Shown in pieces: positions 43,736 to 55,555 of a stretch of 64,000 bases of DNA. Made by a program: the position numbers and the translations under genes. Location: assembly GCF_003576645.1 (NCBI RefSeq), contig NC_044918.1, positions 20,127,405 to 20,191,404 on the forward strand. The letters run 5' to 3'. Source of the DNA: Ipomoea triloba. Lineage: Eukaryota > Streptophyta > Magnoliopsida > Solanales > Convolvulaceae. Below the pieces are notes generated by a model. That model searched no databases. It saw only the letters and a program-made list of their open reading frames with translations, and was not told the DNA's origin. The first letter of the stretch is position 1; every line of letters begins with the position of its first letter.

Positions 43736-44813
43736 ACCATGATTGTTGTTGAGCTGGTCTCGGAGATCACCCCCGTGGTTGCTATTGTGGTTCAAGTAAC
43801 GGGAACCATGGGAGCTGCTAGATTTTGATCGTGCCATTTCTAGTGATAAGCTAATGTGTGAAATTCTGCCTGAGATTTGATCTCAGCTCTCAACGAATTG
43901 AAAACACCAATGACGGTAATAATGTTATCGGAGTAATATTCAACCAAGTAAAGTACAATAGTTTCAGTATACGAATGTTTGTGTGTCCCCTCTATTACAA
44001 CTGCGTCTACTATATATATATATAACTTGTGAACATGAAAACATGAACAGACTTGTAAAACAAATGGAACTAAATAATAATGTTGATGATGTACTTGAGA
44101 ATTATCAAGTACGAAGTAACATATATAACATATTTTTGTCCAAACCTTTTATTACCAGGCCATATCATATAGAACTATATGATTTATTTATTAATTAATA
44201 GAATATTTGTGAAGATGGTTGCTTATTGAATGGTAATCAACGAATAAAAAATAATTTTATTGAGAAGTCAAATAGTACAAATTTTGAAAAAAAAAAAAAA
44301 AAAAAAAACTTTTGGTCCAATAGAGTTATCCTTTTGAGAATATATATACTTTTTGTTTTGTTTGTGTTTTTCCAAAACGTTATAGGACTCAATTTATGTG
44401 GTTGGATTGATATCAACAATCAACATAACATCCCAACCTCTAATACCAAACACAAAAGAAATAATGTGGTCGGTGTTTATATATATGGACATGCAAGAAG
44501 CTGCATTGACTTGGATCCAGGCATATATAATTATATATATCTAATCTATTCAGCTTGCAGAGAATTAAAAGTAGTACTAAGCAAGTGACCACAATTTCCA
44601 ATGCTGGCTTTATTAGTCACAGAAAAAAACCCACAGAAAAAAAGAGAAAAAATTATTGGCAATGATGCATTAGTTCAGGCTTGAATGGGTGTGATCACAA
44701 AGTTTAAACAAATGAAGAGTCATGCATTGGTGCAATTGTCAGTAACATGATGGATGCACTTACAACTTTATATATACTCTAAACAAACAACGATAAATCC
44801 AGAACAAAAAACA

Positions 44814-44852
<39 letters not shown>
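43736..44852. other. Repeat-rich intergenic stretch
   Basis: On the minus strand 43840-43740 reads MARSKSSSSHGSRYLNHNSN from an ATG, possibly the start of a retrotransposon gag; no continuation is seen, so I do not call a gene. 44286-44309 is poly-A and 44817-44852 is (AAT)n. Confidence 0.35.
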
Positions 44853-44853
<1 letters not shown>

Positions 44854-46235
44854 TGTTTCATCTTACCCTTCATGTTTACGTACTATTCATTGGTCATTTC
44901 AACTATTTCTTCTTTTCTACTAAAAGACTTCTAATAAAGAAACAAGTTTTCATAGGACTAGCTACTTGAATTCCTATAAACCCTTACTTATATATTCCAT
45001 AACGTCCCTCAAGTTGGAGCATAGATATTAAATTATTAATCATGCACAACTTATTACACAAATAACTAATAACTTAAAAATAACTAACTCAAATCCCATT
45101 AAGGATACTCCCTTTAACGAAAGCTTTGGACGCCACCAATACCACAGACAACCAGGTGAATTCAAATTGGACCGAACAAGCTTGGGATTGGATACCCCTG
45201 AAATGGAAGCTTGAACGCCACAAATACCACGGACAACTAGGTGAACTCAAAGTGGACGAAACAAGCTTCTCTTGAACTGGAAGCTTGGACGCCACCAATA
45301 CCACGGGCAAACACCGAGTGAACACAAAGTAGACCGAACAAGTTTGGGTTTGACCCTCCCACTGAACTGGAAACTTTGACGGCACCAATACCACAGGCAA
45401 ACACCAGGTGAACTCAAAGTGGACCGAAAAAGTAGGATTAGACCTTCCTCTGAACCAAACAAGCCATGACTCACAAAGTGAAGAAGATAAACTCTAAAAA
45501 GGATGCCACAACTTCTTTCCAACGGAAGGGAAGCATGCCCCAAATGATATGGAGCATAAATAAGGGGCGACAACACCAAAACAAGCAATAGACTCCAACT
45601 TAACAAACTCATCGATAGAGATCAAGACCGACTCTACAGAGATCGAGACCGACTTGGCAAAGGCATCAGACTTACTTTCAGCAATATCTAGAAAAAACAT
45701 ATCATCACGAAGTACACAAAATTGAAGTCCGAATGTGTACAATAAAAAGTGATCGTGGACTAGAAATAATTACTAACAATGCAATGGTCCAAATCAGGTC
45801 CAAATCAAGTCCAAAACCTAAACGAACTTAGGCGACTTAGGAGTAGTCAACCAAAATGTTTTTCAATTCGGTCGCTGAAGGAGCCTCACGCGCTGGCGCG
45901 TGGGAGATCGAGTGGTAGCGAAGGATGGCGACGCGTGAGACTCACACTGGTCAGAACATCGTCGAAATTTCCAAGCAAGGTCGCTGAACATCGGCGCTCC
46001 TCCCTAGGTCAGCGGTGACGACAACGGAGTGAAAAAAAATATCGTAAAGGCTCAAATACTATGTTACGAAAATAAAGAGAAAACTTTTGAATTGAATATA
46101 CTGTTTATTATACATTAGAAAAGAGAATACCCAACCTTATAAATACATGACTTATAATAAGGAAATAAGTTTCTATATGACTACCTACTTAGATCCCTAT
46201 AAATCTCCACGCGGCCTAATATATAGATTTCATAT
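44853..46235 (-). mobile_element. Internally deleted Copia-type LTR element
   Basis: Minus strand order: 5' LTR (about 46235 to 46062, ending CGTAACA), a decayed initiator-Met primer site TAGTATTTGAGCC (46061-46049; canonical TGGTATCAGAGCC), a short leader, a minisatellite (45460-45110), a Copia 3' end phrase reading INIYAP before AACTTGAGGG, and the 3' LTR start (TATGGAATATATAAG, from about 45003). The two LTRs share TATAGG..TCTAAGTAG-like segments. No polymerase remains. Confidence 0.6.
45110..45460 (-). repeat. Minisatellite of about five 65-90 bp units inside the Copia element
   Basis: Units contain GACGCCACCAATACCAC and GTGAACTCAAAGTGGACCGA. They keep a repetitive minus-strand frame open (reading VVLVASK.PVQ), which is likely a by-product of the repeat. 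Confidence 0.75.
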
Positions 46236-46482
46236 TACTTATATATTTCATATAACAAATAATACTTTTAATGTAGTTTCGTGACATTATTATAAAAATT
46301 TGAATAAACAATACTTCAGTTGAGTCTCGTTAATCGAATAAGACAAATAAAATAAGAGTGAGAGTAATAATTTAGGCATAAAAACATACAGCATGCCGAT
46401 ACGTTGGACAAATCTCTCTTTCCCACCTTCCTCGCCTTGCTCAAAAACACAGTCCGCTAGCTAGCTCCAACGTACCCCGGCC

Positions 46483-46538
<56 letters not shown>

Positions 46539-46942
46539 ATAATTTGAATAATCTTTAAAAAATGAAAAACAAATGGTAAAGGCCGGGCAGCTTCTTCAAG
46601 AAGTGTTTAAATAGTTTAGGGTTAGAGCTCACAACACAAGGCGATGATACATATTGTTTATGGGAGACATGGGAACAGCACCCACGTTCTCCTCATATTA
46701 TCTAACTCCTTTTTCTCCTTTTTTTTTTAATCTCTCCCTCCCTCTGTCCAATATATACACATAATCTCCATATAAAATCTATATAGTACAACCCTCTTGA
46801 CGAAATGTTGTGCAGGTGCTTCCAAATTTCTGTTTTTAATTTATTATAAGTACCATAACCCCCATACCCTTCTTCTTCTCTTACTTCCTAGCTTCAGTCT
46901 TGAGGAAAAAAACACTTAGTTCATCTCTTCTGTACTGTGATC
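46236..46942 (+). other. PLATZ upstream region
   Basis: Holds a (TA)n tract at 46486-46536 and, nearer the gene, CCATATAAAATCTATATAG (46769-46787), a possible TATA region. A TTCTTCTTCTC pyrimidine leader precedes the start codon. Confidence 0.45.
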
Positions 46943-48769
46943 ATGGTAATTCATTCTGGTTTCATTTCATTTTTCATTTCTATTTCTATCATAATTCAGA
47001 TGATAAGATCAGGTTAAATTGTGACATTATATTATTGATATGTAGGGAATTCAGAAGCCTGCATGGTTGGAATCTCTGTACAGCCAGAAATTCTTCGTGG
47101 CATGTTCTATCCACGAAAGCGCGAAGAAGAACGAGAAGAACGTGTTCTGCTTGGATTGTTGCATTAGTATTTGCCCTCACTGTGTTATGGCTCACCGGGT
47201 TCACAGGCTGGTTCAGATTCGGCGTTATGTGTACCATGATGTTGTTAGATTGGAAGATCTTGAGAAGATCATAGACTGTTCCAACGTTCAGGTTATTATA
47301 TACAGCAACAACCTTTTAATTGTCTTAGAATATTTTTGTCTGTAATTTTAATTTGGCTAACAATATAGTTTTTGTATGTATATGTTAGGCCTACACAATC
47401 AACAGTTCAAAGGTAGTGTTCATCAAGAAACGACCGCAAAACCGGCAATTCAAAGGCTCTGGAAATTATTGCACTTCTTGTGATAGGAGCCTTCAAGAAC
47501 CCTTCATCCATTGCTCCTTAGGTTGCAAGGTAATTCTGCACTTCCTTTCTCTTTCAATTCTCTCTCTCTCTCTCTTGTTCTCATCCCCAAGTTGAGATTT
47601 CCACTCAATTTTGCTCTTAACCTCATGAATTGAATATGAAACCCTAGCTAGCTAGTTTCCAATACTCGTTCGATCTTTAATTTAGTAAATCATATATATA
47701 TTTTGAGATTACATAATCAACTTTTTGTTGTTTACTTGGCGAAGCTCCTCCTGGTCCTGGATTATTAAATCCATATATAGCTAAGTAGATTGTTCAATTT
47801 AATACTCAGCCCCCATGAGGATGGTGCTATAATAGTTATCATCACGTTAATAAACAAACATAGTAATATAGTACAAAATTTTAAATTTTACCCAGCATGT
47901 ACCCATAAATCAACTAGGAATAGACCCTGAGGAAAACAAATTTTAGTATAAGTTGGAATTTTATGACTCCCAAATCCTACTCCCTCAATTATACTCCATT
48001 ATGCATGTGACAAACACGGATATGCTATTTTCATCATTTGGGTCCTCAGAAAAGTGTTCACAACAAGAACTTGAGAGTAGCAGTTGAGAATAATATATAT
48101 ATTTTTGGTGACGAGAGAAATTCGTAGCCACTATTCGAAGGTGTGCATTAGGTGATTAAGTCTCACCTTGTAACCCTAACCGACAAAAGACTAAAAAATG
48201 TAAACCAGTCTAGGTTACCCATAGCTGACTGACTCAAACCAAGAGAGTTGGAATTCAAACTTGTGACCTTGTAATTACAAATTTATATCCTTAGCCATCT
48301 TGACTGCGGTTACCGTAATATTTTACTTTATAGAAAATTGCACTATTATTCCGGGATATCATCAACTCAAGTGATTCATGTTGTATCCATTTGAATTATG
48401 GGTGGATTGAATTAAGTTTGGACATGCCCGCAGGTGGATTTTGTGCTGAAACATTACAAGGACCTATCCCCATTCTTAAGGAGATGCACCACTTTACAAC
48501 TTAGCCCGGACTTCTTTATCCCTCAAGACATGGGCGACGACGACACCGCCAACTCCACCGTCGTCGACTGCGACGAGCCGTGGAGCTCCTCCTCCGCCTC
48601 CTCCGCCTCCGACAACCTCAGCTTCGCCTGCACCGACTTTGTTAGGAAGAAGAGAAGTGGTCTCTATGTGTGTAGAAGAACGGATTATAAGATTATTACA
48701 GAAGAAGACATGGCCTCAAGCATGAGTACTAGGAGAAAAGGCATTCCTCATAGGTCTCCTTTGTGTTAG
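46943..48769 (+). CDS. PLATZ zinc-dependent DNA-binding protein
   Basis: Four exons: 46943-46945 (the ATG alone), 47046-47291, 47389-47529 and 48434-48769, all phase 0; 241 residues. The protein begins M then GIQKPAWLESLYSQKFFVAC. First zinc motif: CSIH, then CLDC, CISICPHC and HRVH; second: CTSC..10..CSLGC. Other family blocks are RRYVYHDVVRLEDLEKIIDC and VFIKKRPQNRQFKG. The C-terminus is Ser/Asp-rich (SSSSASSASD) and then basic. PLATZ proteins bind A/T-rich DNA in the nucleus and usually repress, with roles in growth and stress. The one-codon first exon matches the usual PLATZ start. Intron 3 holds a SINE. Appears intact. Confidence 0.93.
48120..48315 (-). mobile_element. tRNA-derived SINE in PLATZ intron 3
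   Basis: Minus strand: GGTAACCGCAGTCAAGATGG, then GGTCACAAGTTTGAATTCC (B-box-like) and a CCTAGACTGG phrase shared with the copy at 59738-59930. Confidence 0.55.
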
Positions 48770-49312
48770 AAATTCTTTTTTTCCCCTTTATTTTTAGTAA
48801 TAATTAACAAACTTCTATCACTATTTTTTTTTTTTAATATTATATCTCCGACCTTTCTTGTTTTACCACTTGAATTAAAAGTATTCTTTTGAGATTCGCA
48901 ACTCATGCAAACAGCCCCGTTTTAGGATTAATTAATTAACTGGTCGGAGTGTTTTGTCTTAATGGCATCACGTGATTCCCTCTTTAAGGCTACGGTTTTA
49001 ACATATAATTAATTATATTTGCTAATCCTATCATAATACGGAATAAATGATAGAGTAAATAAGTCTATTATTTTTAACGGTTTTCATGTCTTAATTCAAA
49101 CTGAAAAGAAAAAAAAAATACTTATAATAATTGTGTGTGATACACGCGCGGAGGGGTAATTCAAAAATATTTCAAAAGAGTTCTCTAACAAAATTAAAAC
49201 AAAAACAAATGAAAACACATTTTTTAGTGGGGACAGTATTGACTATTTATGCTTCAATAGGTTAAAAAAGTAGTTATGAACATATATTACATTGTAACAA
49301 AGTCAATAGTAC

Positions 49313-49356
<44 letters not shown>

Positions 49357-50560
49357 TATAAAATCTTGTTTTTTCGCTCTTTTTTGGTGGTCTATACACC
49401 CTTTAGAGCGCATTATTTTTAATTATAAAACTAGTACACAATTAATATTTATACATATCTACAAAATATTTGTAAATATATCGATATATTTTTTTTATAT
49501 TTGCACGTTTTCCAACTTTCTTAAAATTATTGTTTTTTTGTCTCATTTTTCATTTTTTATTTCCATATAACTTATGTAATATGTAAAAATACCGAGCATT
49601 AAGCTACACAATTTTTTCCAATATTGGGACCGGACCAAATAATAAAGTATATTTTAGAAAAATGATTGCTAAAATTGAAAAACAGTTGTAGTGTAGATCA
49701 AGTCATTACCAAATCTTTGTCACAGTATCATATAATAATCATTGGTGAAGGAATAGTCAAAGCTTAATTAGGGCTGCAAATAAAAGATGATTAACCTGAG
49801 GAGTGTAAATAATTGACCAGTCAAAAGCACTCAGCTTAGCTTGGCGTACTTGAAGTCTACAAATCTATGAGACTATGAAGGTAGGTAAAAGCCTATAACC
49901 AATTACATATTCAATATTGTATGAAATTCTTAATTCTTGTTGTTCAATATTGTATGAAATTCTTAATTCTTCTCCTCAACAAGAAGAATTTAAATTTACT
50001 TTCACACAGTTGGGTAAGTTTAATATGAGACCGTTTCATGAAATTTTTTTTTCATGAGATAAATAGGTTTAGATAAAAATGTACTGTTTATGATAAAAAA
50101 TATAATTTTAATCAGGAATAAATTGATGAATCATAGTACAAGTACTCTCACATTTTACTCCATTTTTTATTCCATGTTTACATGTCACCTTTTGATTCAT
50201 TCAAAAAATATGGGCCATATTTTTTTTTTTAATCTTCCTCAAATAAAATCAAGACACGTAGCGAGAGCTTTACTCTCTTGGGGTGCATATATCGCTTGAT
50301 AAGACTATTTTACCCTTATAGAAGATTATTAATTACCTTAGACCAAAATATATATAATAATTTTTATTATATTATATAATAAAATATATAAATATAATAT
50401 TTTAATTTATGATAGTGTAATTTATAAATTATAATATATCAATTTAAAACTCATTATTACTTTTATTATTATTATAATTATAATTGAGTATGGGCATATT
50501 GGCCTTTACCCTCGTTATTCGCCCTTACCATTCCAAATCCAACAAAACAATGAACTCAAT
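48770..50560. other. AT-rich intergenic stretch, no gene
   Basis: Contains (AAT)n at 49312-49354 and a 34-bp tandem duplication with ATATTGTATGAAATTCTTAA (about 49913-49975). No coding sequence or RNA gene recognised. Confidence 0.6.
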
Positions 50561-50574
50561 AATTTAGTCATTTA

Positions 50575-50602
50575 CTATTACTTTACCCGTGTGATGCACG
50601 AA
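50575..50602 (-). mobile_element. Decayed Helitron-like 3' end
   Basis: Counterpart of the ends at 51371, 55473 and 56271, with CTAGT changed to TAGT context and one stem mismatch (CGTGTGATGCACG). Confidence 0.4.
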
Positions 50603-50699
50603 CAAAATTATGTTATTATTGATTTAAATAAAAACTTTGAAAAATATAAATATTTTATACTGTACAATATAATAATAGCGCATGCATGTGCCGATAAAA

Positions 50700-51064
50700 C
50701 TAAATATCTCCTAATTCTAAGACATTATTTTTTCCGCACATGCAACATACACCTGTGCAGCACCCGTGCGACACCCGTGTAGCACCTACTCAACAAATAG
50801 AGAAGAAAAAAAAATGTTGAGTCATAAAATTTGCTTACCATTGATACCAGCTGGAGCAGGAGAAGGAGCAAAGTCTGCAGATACTGTTGCAAAATAAAAT
50901 AGATTTTACAAAATAATCATTAAATCCAACCTAAAATTCGTTTCATGTTGATGAAACAAATTAAAATTGTTGCAAAATAAAATGAATAGAAAATGAAAGA
51001 AACCCCATATATACTTACAGCCTTTAGCCAAAACAATAGTGATGAGTATTATGAATATCTTCAT
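50700..51064 (-). CDS. Small secreted peptide, array copy A
   Basis: Exons 51019-51064, 50839-50883 and 50700-50785; 58 residues. Exon 1 encodes MKIFIILITIVLAKG, a signal peptide finished by L-S-A from exon 2. The mature part begins DFAPSPAPAGIN, and exon 3 adds a Cys-rich tail GCCTGVCCMCGKNN. Introns: 135 bp with GTAAGTATAT donor and TTTTGCAACAG acceptor, and 53 bp, short for plants. If intron 2 is retained the peptide ends GINGKQIL. Copy A has a full leader and a stop that shortens exon 3. Not matched to any known family; not a classical arabinogalactan peptide because no GPI signal follows. Confidence 0.5.
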
Positions 51065-51370
51065 TTTCACTCCCCGTGGAAAAAAAACTGTGTTTGTATT
51101 TGTGTTTGAAGGTGAAGATGTTAATAGAGAAGCAAAATTCCACTCCTTGTGGAAATTTGGCTATGGCTGAAGAGAGAGATCAGACTGTGATTTTTTGAAA
51201 AGAAGATCCGAGTGTGATTGAAGAATAACGTCTGAATGGTGCAGCAGAGCTCCATATTAATAGGGAACAGGAAGAGAGAGAAGACCGAATGGAAATTTGT
51301 ATATTGTGCTTTAATTAGTGTATTTATTATTTTTATTTTTATTTTGATAGGCATGAAATTTAGTCATTTA

Positions 51371-51396
51371 CTAGTACTTTACCCGTGCGATGCACG
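51371..51396 (-). mobile_element. Helitron-like 3' terminus
   Basis: Minus strand: CGTGCATCGCACG (5-bp stem, 3-nt loop), nine bases, then CTAGT. Hairpin plus CTRRT is the 3' end signature of plant Helitrons. No 5' TC end or Rep/helicase is seen, so this may be a relic. Confidence 0.5.
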
Positions 51397-51414
51397 AACA
51401 AAATTATGTTATTA

Positions 51415-51860
51415 TTAATTTAAATCAAAACTTTGAAAAATATAAATATTTAATAATGTACAATATAATAATAGCGCACGACGGTGCCAATAATACTGAA
51501 TATCTCCTAATTCTAAGACATTATTTTTTCCGCAAATCGAACGTACACCTGTGCAGCACCGGTGCGACACCCATGCAGCACCTACTCAATAAATAGAGAA
51601 GAAAAAAAAGTTTTGAATAATAAAATTTGCTTACCATTGATACCAGCTGGAGCAGGAGAAGGAGCAAAGTCTGCAGATACTGTTGCAAAATAAAATAGAT
51701 TTTGCAAAATAATCATTAAATCCAACTTAAAATTCTTTTCAGGTTGATGAAACAAATTAAAATTGTTGCAAAATAAAATGAATAGAAAATGAAAGAAACC
51801 CCATATATACTTACAGCCTTTAGCCAAAACAACAGTGATGAGTATTATGAATATCTTCAT
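51415..51860 (-). CDS. Small secreted peptide, array copy B
   Basis: Exons 51815-51860, 51635-51679 and 51415-51581; 85 residues. Signal peptide MKIFIILITVVLAKG, mature start DFAPSPAPAGIN, exon 3 with RCCTGVRSICGKNN. The TAG that ends copy A is CAG here, so the tail continues through QYYWHRRALLLYCTLLN. Intron 1 (135 bp) has no stop and is divisible by three, so an unspliced reading of 94 residues is also open. Intron 2 is 53 bp. Confidence 0.5.
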
Positions 51861-51975
51861 TTTCACTCCCTGTGGAAAAAAAAAACTGCATTTGTAATTG
51901 CGTTTGAAGGTGAAGATGTTAATAGAGAAGCAAAATGAAGAGAGAGATAAGACTGTGATTTTTTAAAGAGACAGA

Positions 51976-52405
51976 TCAGACTGTGATTTTTTTGAAGAGA
52001 GAGTGTTGGATTGTGCAGTGGTCTGCACAGACTGAATGAAGAAGAAGAAGGAAGTGTGTTCTGTTATAGTGTTTTCCGCACATGCAACGTACACCTGTGC
52101 AGCACCCGTGCGACACCCGTGCAACACCTACTCAATAAATAGAGAAGAAAAAAAATGTTGAGTCATAAAATTTGCTTACCATTGATACCAGCTTGAGCAG
52201 GAGAAGGAGCAAAGTCTATAGATACTGTTGCAAAATAAAATAGATTTTGCAAAATAATCATTAAATCCAAATCAAAATTCGTTTCATGTTGATGAATCAA
52301 ATTAAAATTGTTGCAAAATAAAATGAATAGAAAATGAAAGAAACGCCATATATACTTACAGCCTTTAGCCAAAACAACAGTGATGAGTATTATGAATATT
52401 TTCAT
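51976..52405 (-). CDS. Small secreted peptide, array copy C
   Basis: Exons 52360-52405, 52180-52224 and 51976-52127; 80 residues. Exon 2 differs (S-I-D at the cleavage region, PSPAQAG). Exon 3 has HGCCTGVRCMCGKHYNRTHF and then a new tail with HSVCADHCTIQHSLFKK, created because the unit boundary fused exon 3 to the leader of the neighbouring unit. Stop lies 116 bp before the copy B start codon. Spliceable signals intact. Confidence 0.45.
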
Positions 52406-52491
52406 TTTCACTCCTTGTGGAAAGAAAAACTGCATTTGTAATTGCGTTTGAAGGTGAAGATGTTAATAGAGAAGCAAAATGATGAGAGAGA

Positions 52492-52838
52492 TCAGACTGT
52501 GATTTTTTTGAAGAGAGAGTGTTGGATTGTGGAGTGGTCTGCACAGACTGAATGAAGAAGAAGCAGGAAGTGTGTTCTGTTATAGTGTTTTCCGCACATG
52601 CAACGTACACCTGTGCAGCACCCGTGCGACACCCGTGCAGCACCTACTTATTAAATAGAGATGAAAAAAAATGTTGAGTCATAAAATTTGCTTACCATTG
52701 ATACCAGCTGGAGCAGGAGAAGGAGCAAAGTCTATAGATACTGTTGCAAAATAAAATGAATAGAAAATGAAAGAAACGCCATATATACTTACAGCCTTTA
52801 GCCAAAACAACAGTGATGAGTATTATGAATATTTTCAT
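52492..52838 (-). CDS. Small secreted peptide, array copy D (shortened intron)
   Basis: Exons 52793-52838, 52696-52740 and 52492-52643; 80 residues if spliced. Intron 1 is only 52 bp because a deletion removed the sequence between two TTGCAAAATAAAAT repeats, so splicing may fail. Exon 3 matches copy C with one Cys changed to Ser (DHSTIQ). Confidence 0.35.
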
Positions 52839-52952
52839 TTTCACTCCTTGTGGAAAGAAAAACTGCATTTGTAATTGCGTTTGAAGGTGAAGATGTTAAG
52901 AGAGAAGCAAAATGAAGAGAGAGATCAAACTGTGATTTTTTGAAGAGACAGA

Positions 52953-53356
52953 TCAGACTGTGATTTTTTTGAAGAGAGAGTATTGGATTGTGCAGTGGTC
53001 TGCACAGACTGAATGAAGAAGAAGAATGAAGTGTGTTCTGTTATAGTGTTTTCCGCACATGCAACATACACTTGTGCAGCACTGCGACACCCGTGCAGCA
53101 CCTACTCAATATATTGAGAAGAAAAAGAATGTTGTGTCATAAAATTTGCTTACCATTGATACCAGCTGGAGCAGGAGAAGGAGCAAAGTCTGCAGAGTTG
53201 CAAAATAATCATTAAATCCAACTCAAAATTCGTTTCAAGTTGATGAATCAAATTAAAATTGTTACAAAATAAACTGAATAGAAAATGAAAGAAACGTCAT
53301 ATATACTTACAGTCTTTAGCCAAAACAACAGTGATGAGTATTATGAATATTTTCAT
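52953..53356 (-). CDS. Small secreted peptide, array copy E (altered acceptor)
   Basis: Exon 1 53311-53356, exon 3 52953-53101. The usual exon 2 acceptor is deleted, but CTCTGCAG nine bases downstream would start exon 2 at 53189 in the same frame (exon 53154-53189), giving 76 residues with YFAPSPAPAGIN. Exon 3 has QCCTSVCCMCGK: one codon lost and an extra Cys relative to copy C. Activity is uncertain. Confidence 0.35.
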
Positions 53357-53555
53357 TATCACTCCCTTTGGAAAAAAAAAACTGCATTTGTAATTACGTT
53401 TGAAGGTGAAGATAAAAAAAAAACTGCATTTGTAATTACGTTTGAAGGTGAAGATGTTAATAGAGAAGCAAAATGATGAGAGAGATCAGACTGTGATTTT
53501 AATAGAGAAGCAAAATGATGAGAGAGATCAGACTGTGATTTTTTAAAGAGACAGA

Positions 53556-54043
53556 TCAGACTGTGATTTTTTTGAAGAGAGAGTGTTGGATTGTGTAGTG
53601 GTCTGCACAGACTGAATGAAGAAGAAGAATGAAGTGTGAGTGGTCTGCACAGACTGAATGAAGAAGAAGAATGAAGTGTGTTCTGTTATAGTGTTTTCCA
53701 TGAAGAAGAAGAATGAAGTGTGTTCTGTTATAGTGTTTTCCGCACATGCAACGTACACCTGTGCAGCACCCGTGCGACACCCGTGCAGCACCTACTCAAT
53801 AAATAGAGACGAAAAAAAATGTTGAGTCATAAAATTTGCTTACCATTGATACTCTGCAGATTCTGTTGCAAAATAAAATAGATTTTGCAAAATAATCATT
53901 AAATTCAACTCAAAATTCGTTTCATGTTGATGAGTCAAATTAAAATTGTTGCAAAATAAAATGAATAGAAAATGAAAGAAACGCCATATATACTTACAGC
54001 CTTTAGCCAAAACAACAGTGATGAGTATTATGAATATTTTCAT
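53556..54043 (-). pseudogene. Secreted-peptide gene, array copy F (broken exon 2)
   Basis: Exon 1 53998-54043 is intact. Exon 2 (53844-53862) has lost the PSPAPAG codons and creates a TAA at the junction. Exon 3 (53556-53791) is enlarged by internal duplications (KHYNRTHFILLLH twice, HSVCADH twice). Skipping exon 2 would keep the frame, so a signal-plus-Cys-rich product cannot be excluded. Confidence 0.45.
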
Positions 54044-54159
54044 TATCACTCCCTTTGGAAAAAAAAAAACTGCATTTGTAATTACGTTTGAAGGTGAAGA
54101 TGTTAATAGAGAAGCAAAATGATGAGAGAGATCAGACTGTGATTTTTTAAAGAGACAGA

Positions 54160-54650
54160 TCAGACTGTGATTTTTTTGAAGAGAGAGTGTTGGATTGTGC
54201 AGTGGTCTGCACAGACTGAATGAAGAAGAAGAATGAAGTGTGAGTGGTCTGCACAGACTGAATGAAGAAGAAGAATGAAGTGTGTTCTGTTATAGTGTTT
54301 TCCATGAAGAAGAAGAATGAAGTGTGTTCTGTTATAGTGTTTTCCGCACATGCAACGTACACCTGTGCAGCACCCGTGCGACACCCGTGCAGCACCTACT
54401 TAATAAATAGAGATGAAAAAAAATGTTGAGTCATAAAATTTGCTTACCATTGATACTAGCTGGAGCAGGAGAAGGAGCAAAGTCTGCAGATTCTGTTGCA
54501 AAATAAAATAGATTTTGCAAAATAATCATTAAATTCAACTCAAAATTCGTTTCATGTTGATGAGTCAAATTAAAATTGTTGCAAAATAAAATGAATAGAA
54601 AATGAAAGAAACGCCATATATACTTCTTTAGCCAAAACAAATATTTTCAT
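54160..54650 (-). pseudogene. Secreted-peptide gene, array copy G (broken)
   Basis: Near-identical to copy F at an offset of 604 bp in exon 3 (54160-54395), but exon 2 (54448-54492) is full length with a T to A change that makes TAA at the junction. Exon 1 at 54650 has lost most of the signal peptide codons and the normal donor. Confidence 0.45.
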
Positions 54651-54708
54651 TTTCACTCCCTATGGAAAAAAAAAATTGCATTTGTAATTGCGTTTGAAGG
54701 TGAAGATG

Positions 54709-55168
54709 TTAATAGAGAAGCAAAATGAAGAGAGAGATCAGACTGTGATTTTTTTTGAAGAGAGAGTGTTGGATTGTGCTGTGGTCTACACAGACTGAAT
54801 GAAGAAGAAGAAGGAAGTGTGTTCTATTATAGTGTTTTCTGCACATGCAACGTACACCTGTGAAGCACCCGTGCGACACCCGTGCAGCACCTATTCAATA
54901 AATAGAGAAGAAAAAAAATGTTGAGTCATAAAATTTGCTTACCATTGATACCAGCTGGACCAGGAGAAGGAGCAAAGTCTGCAGATACTGTTGCAAAATA
55001 AAATATATTTTGCAAAATAATCATTAAATCCAACTCAAAATTCGTTTCATGTTGATGAATCAAATTAAAATTGTTGCAAAATAAAATGAATAGAAAATGA
55101 AAGAAACGCCATATATACTTACCGCCTTTAGCCAAAACAACAGTGATGAGTATTATGAATATTTTCAT
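54709..55168 (-). CDS. Small secreted peptide, array copy H
   Basis: Exons 55123-55168, 54943-54987 and 54709-54890; 90 residues. Signal MKIFIILITVVLAKG, mature SADFAPSPGPAGIN. Exon 3: one Cys of the CC pair is Phe (GCFTGVRCMCRK), and one extra A in a poly-A run shifts the end so the tail reads NHSLISLFILLLY. Intron 1 is 135 bp and open. Confidence 0.45.
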
Positions 55169-55472
55169 TTTCACTCCCTGTGGAAAAAAAACTGCATTTG
55201 TAATTGCCTTTGAAAGTGAAGATGTTAATAGAGAAACAAAATTTCACTCCCTGTGGAAATTTGGCTATTGTTGAAGAGAGAGACCAGATTGTGATTTTTT
55301 GAAATGAAGATCCGAGTGAGATTGAAGAATGACGACTGAATGGTGCAGCAGAGCTCCATTAATAGGGAACAAGAAGAGAGAGAAGACCGAATGGAAATTT
55401 GTATATTGTGCTTTAATTAGTGTACTTATTACTTTTATTTTTATTTTGATATGCATGAAATTTAGTCATTTA

Positions 55473-55498
55473 CTAGTGCTTTACCCGTGCGATGCACG
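55473..55498 (-). mobile_element. Helitron-like 3' terminus
   Basis: Same hairpin CGTGCATCGCACG followed by CTAGT on the minus strand, at the boundary between copies H and I. Confidence 0.5.
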
Positions 55499-55555
55499 AA
55501 CAAAATTATGTTATTATTAATTTAAATAAAAAAAACTTTGAAAAATATAAATATT

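Noticed and set aside
44226..44588. 120-residue plus-strand frame
   Set aside because: Begins in a poly-A run and has no recognisable domain, splice partner or promoter.
50839..51064. Calling the array genes classical arabinogalactan peptides or CEP hormones
   Set aside because: The PSPAPAG motif is suggestive, but no GPI-anchor signal follows; DFxPS resembles CEP only at its first residues and lacks the SPG(V/I)GH end.
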